Below are positions 62,947-64,000 of a stretch of DNA of 64,000 nt, in pieces (positions within the stretch are counted from its first letter, which is position 1; each line of letters begins with the position of its first letter). The stretch is from the NCBI RefSeq assembly GCF_002954705.1, contig NZ_MSCO01000001.1:2154865-2218864 (forward strand), read 5' to 3'. The notes under the pieces were generated by a model. The model was not told the DNA's origin. It worked only from the letters and a program-made list of their open reading frames with translations, and searched no databases. Source of the DNA: Aliivibrio sifiae. Its GTDB lineage: Bacteria > Pseudomonadota > Gammaproteobacteria > Enterobacterales > Vibrionaceae. Both the position numbers and the translations under genes were made by a program.

Positions 62947-64000
62947 TTATTTCAAAATCAATCTTTTAGGCAGAATAAATGAAAAAGTACTCCCTTTTCC
63001 TAATTTACTCTGTATTTCTAACTGTGAATCATGGTGACTAAGTGCATGTTTTACAATAGCAAGTCCTAATCCACTGCCACCAGTATCTCTTGAACGAGCC
63101 TTATCTACACGATAAAAGCGCTCCGTTAAACGAGGAATATGTTGTGGCTCTATTCCTTGACCTGAATCCGTCACTGCCAACATTGCTCCGGACTTCACTT
63201 TCTTCCATTCAACAGTAATGTCTGCACCCTCAGTCGTATGTTTAACAGCATTATAAACTAAATTCGAAATCGCACTGCGTAACTGATCTTCATCACCTTG
63301 TACTTTAAGGTTATGATCTACATTAAAAGTAATAGCATGATTTCTTTCACCACTTAACGCTACCGCTTCTTTTTCTAAAATATCTAACATAGATGGCACA
63401 TCAACACGATCTTCTAGCATAGATGTCGCTGCCGCTTCTATCTTAGATAGCGTTAATAGCTGTTCAACTAAATTTTCCATTCGTGATAATTGCTCTGTCA
63501 TTACGCCGTGAGCTCGATTCCACATTGGCCCAACAAGCATATCAGGATCTTCTGACATCTCTAAATAACCACGCAGTACCGTCATTGGTGTACGTAATTC
63601 ATGCGACACATTAGCAAAAAAATTACGACGCATTCCTTCTAACTGCTTAATTTGAGTGACATCACGAACCACCATCAAATATTCACCATCACTGTATGTC
63701 ACGATACGAATTTCAAGCGTTTTATCGGTGTTAATCGGCGACGGCATATCTAATGGAATATCAAAGTTCTGAGTCATTAAATATTGAACAAAATCAGGTG
63801 TGCGTATTAAATTCGTGATTGGGTGCCCTGAATCATCAGGCCAACGAAAACCAAGAAGTGATTGCGCTAAGCTGTTACACCAAACGATATTTCCTTCATG
63901 ACGAAAAACTACCACGGCATCAGGCAGAGCCTCGGCACCTTGCCTAAAACGACGAATTAATGCGGATAACTCTTTGCGACGCTTTTTATGTCTTTTCTGT
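62947..64000 (-). CDS. phoR: Phosphate-regulon sensor kinase PhoR (partial)
   Basis: The frame is open to the window edge, upstream of GTG 63915, reading [19 protein letters not shown] at the visible N-terminal side, so the gene starts beyond 64000. It has a PAS domain ([20 protein letters not shown]), the HisKA box [17 protein letters not shown] with the phospho-His, and HATPase motifs ([30 protein letters not shown]). PhoR phosphorylates PhoB; phoB should lie just to the right. The N-terminal membrane helices are outside the window. Confidence 0.95.
   Translation of the reverse strand, partial: QKRHKKRRKELSALIRRFRQGAEALPDAVVVFRHEGNIVWCNSLAQSLLGFRWPDDSGHPITNLIRTPDFVQYLMTQNFDIPLDMPSPINTDKTLEIRIVTYSDGEYLMVVRDVTQIKQLEGMRRNFFANVSHELRTPMTVLRGYLEMSEDPDMLVGPMWNRAHGVMTEQLSRMENLVEQLLTLSKIEAAATSMLEDRVDVPSMLDILEKEAVALSGERNHAITFNVDHNLKVQGDEDQLRSAISNLVYNAVKHTTEGADITVEWKKVKSGAMLAVTDSGQGIEPQHIPRLTERFYRVDKARSRDTGGSGLGLAIVKHALSHHDSQLEIQSKLGKGSTFSFILPKRLILK

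Overview
The window reads as a chromosomal segment of a low-GC marine gammaproteobacterium of the Vibrionaceae, most likely Aliivibrio (fischeri/logei/salmonicida group). This rests on gene order and on protein features: dnaQ-rnhA-yafS-gloB-mltD, the frr-uppS-cdsA-ispC-rseP-bamA-skp-lpxD-fabZ-lpxA-lpxB-rnhB-dnaE-accA-tilS block, a large PstC/PstA pair, a VC2662-type exported protein and a TIGR03503-type protein beside dnaQ. The species assignment is inference; no rRNA or other marker is present.

Layout. 1-3.7 kb is an insertion-sequence graveyard. It holds two IS4-family fragments in opposite orientation, an IS66-type TnpA with four in-frame stops, an IS3-family OrfB tail and an OrfA-like N-terminus, and around them two orphan genes (an unrecognised 138-residue protein and an XRE-type helix-turn-helix protein). 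A small TTG-start ORF of 59 codons lies at 3781-3960. 4.1-12.2 kb is housekeeping: TIGR03503 protein, dnaQ, rnhA, yafS, gloB, mltD, a Yip1-family membrane protein, a YafD-like EEP-fold enzyme, glnB and a small cytochrome c. 12.3-33.1 kb is a long minus-strand block for tRNA modification (tilS), fatty-acid start (accA), replication (dnaE, rnhB), lipid A (lpxB, lpxA, fabZ, lpxD), outer-membrane assembly (skp, bamA, rseP), isoprenoid/phospholipid/undecaprenyl synthesis (ispC, cdsA, uppS), ribosome recycling (frr), UMP kinase (pyrH) and rpsB-tsf with an S2-leader-type 5' region. map and glnD diverge from rpsB, followed by a UPF0325/YaeH protein. 37.5-43.2 kb carries secF, secD, yajC, tgt and queA. 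43.4-50.2 kb carries a CBS-pair protein, the glyoxylate-shunt genes aceB-aceA, oxyR diverging from a 2-Cys peroxiredoxin gene, and cutC.

50.3-56.4 kb is the most accessory-looking part: a BOF-family exported protein, an outer-membrane barrel, two close LysR paralogues flanking a short proline-rich protein with a YadA-like anchor, a possible 43-residue membrane peptide, a second small barrel, a long imperfect palindromic repeat and a VC2662-type protein. 56.5-64.0 kb is the Pho block on the minus strand (phoR, pstS, pstC, pstA, pstB, phoU), with a good Pho-box candidate before pstC; phoR runs off the right edge.

No tRNA, rRNA, CRISPR array or intact prophage was seen. No clearly new multi-gene defence or catalytic system is evident. 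The best leads are the duplicated-LysR/trimeric-autotransporter surface-protein island, the decayed second copy of an OMP promoter and 5' end beside it, the palindromic repeat, and the series of strong hairpins between genes of the envelope-biogenesis block.
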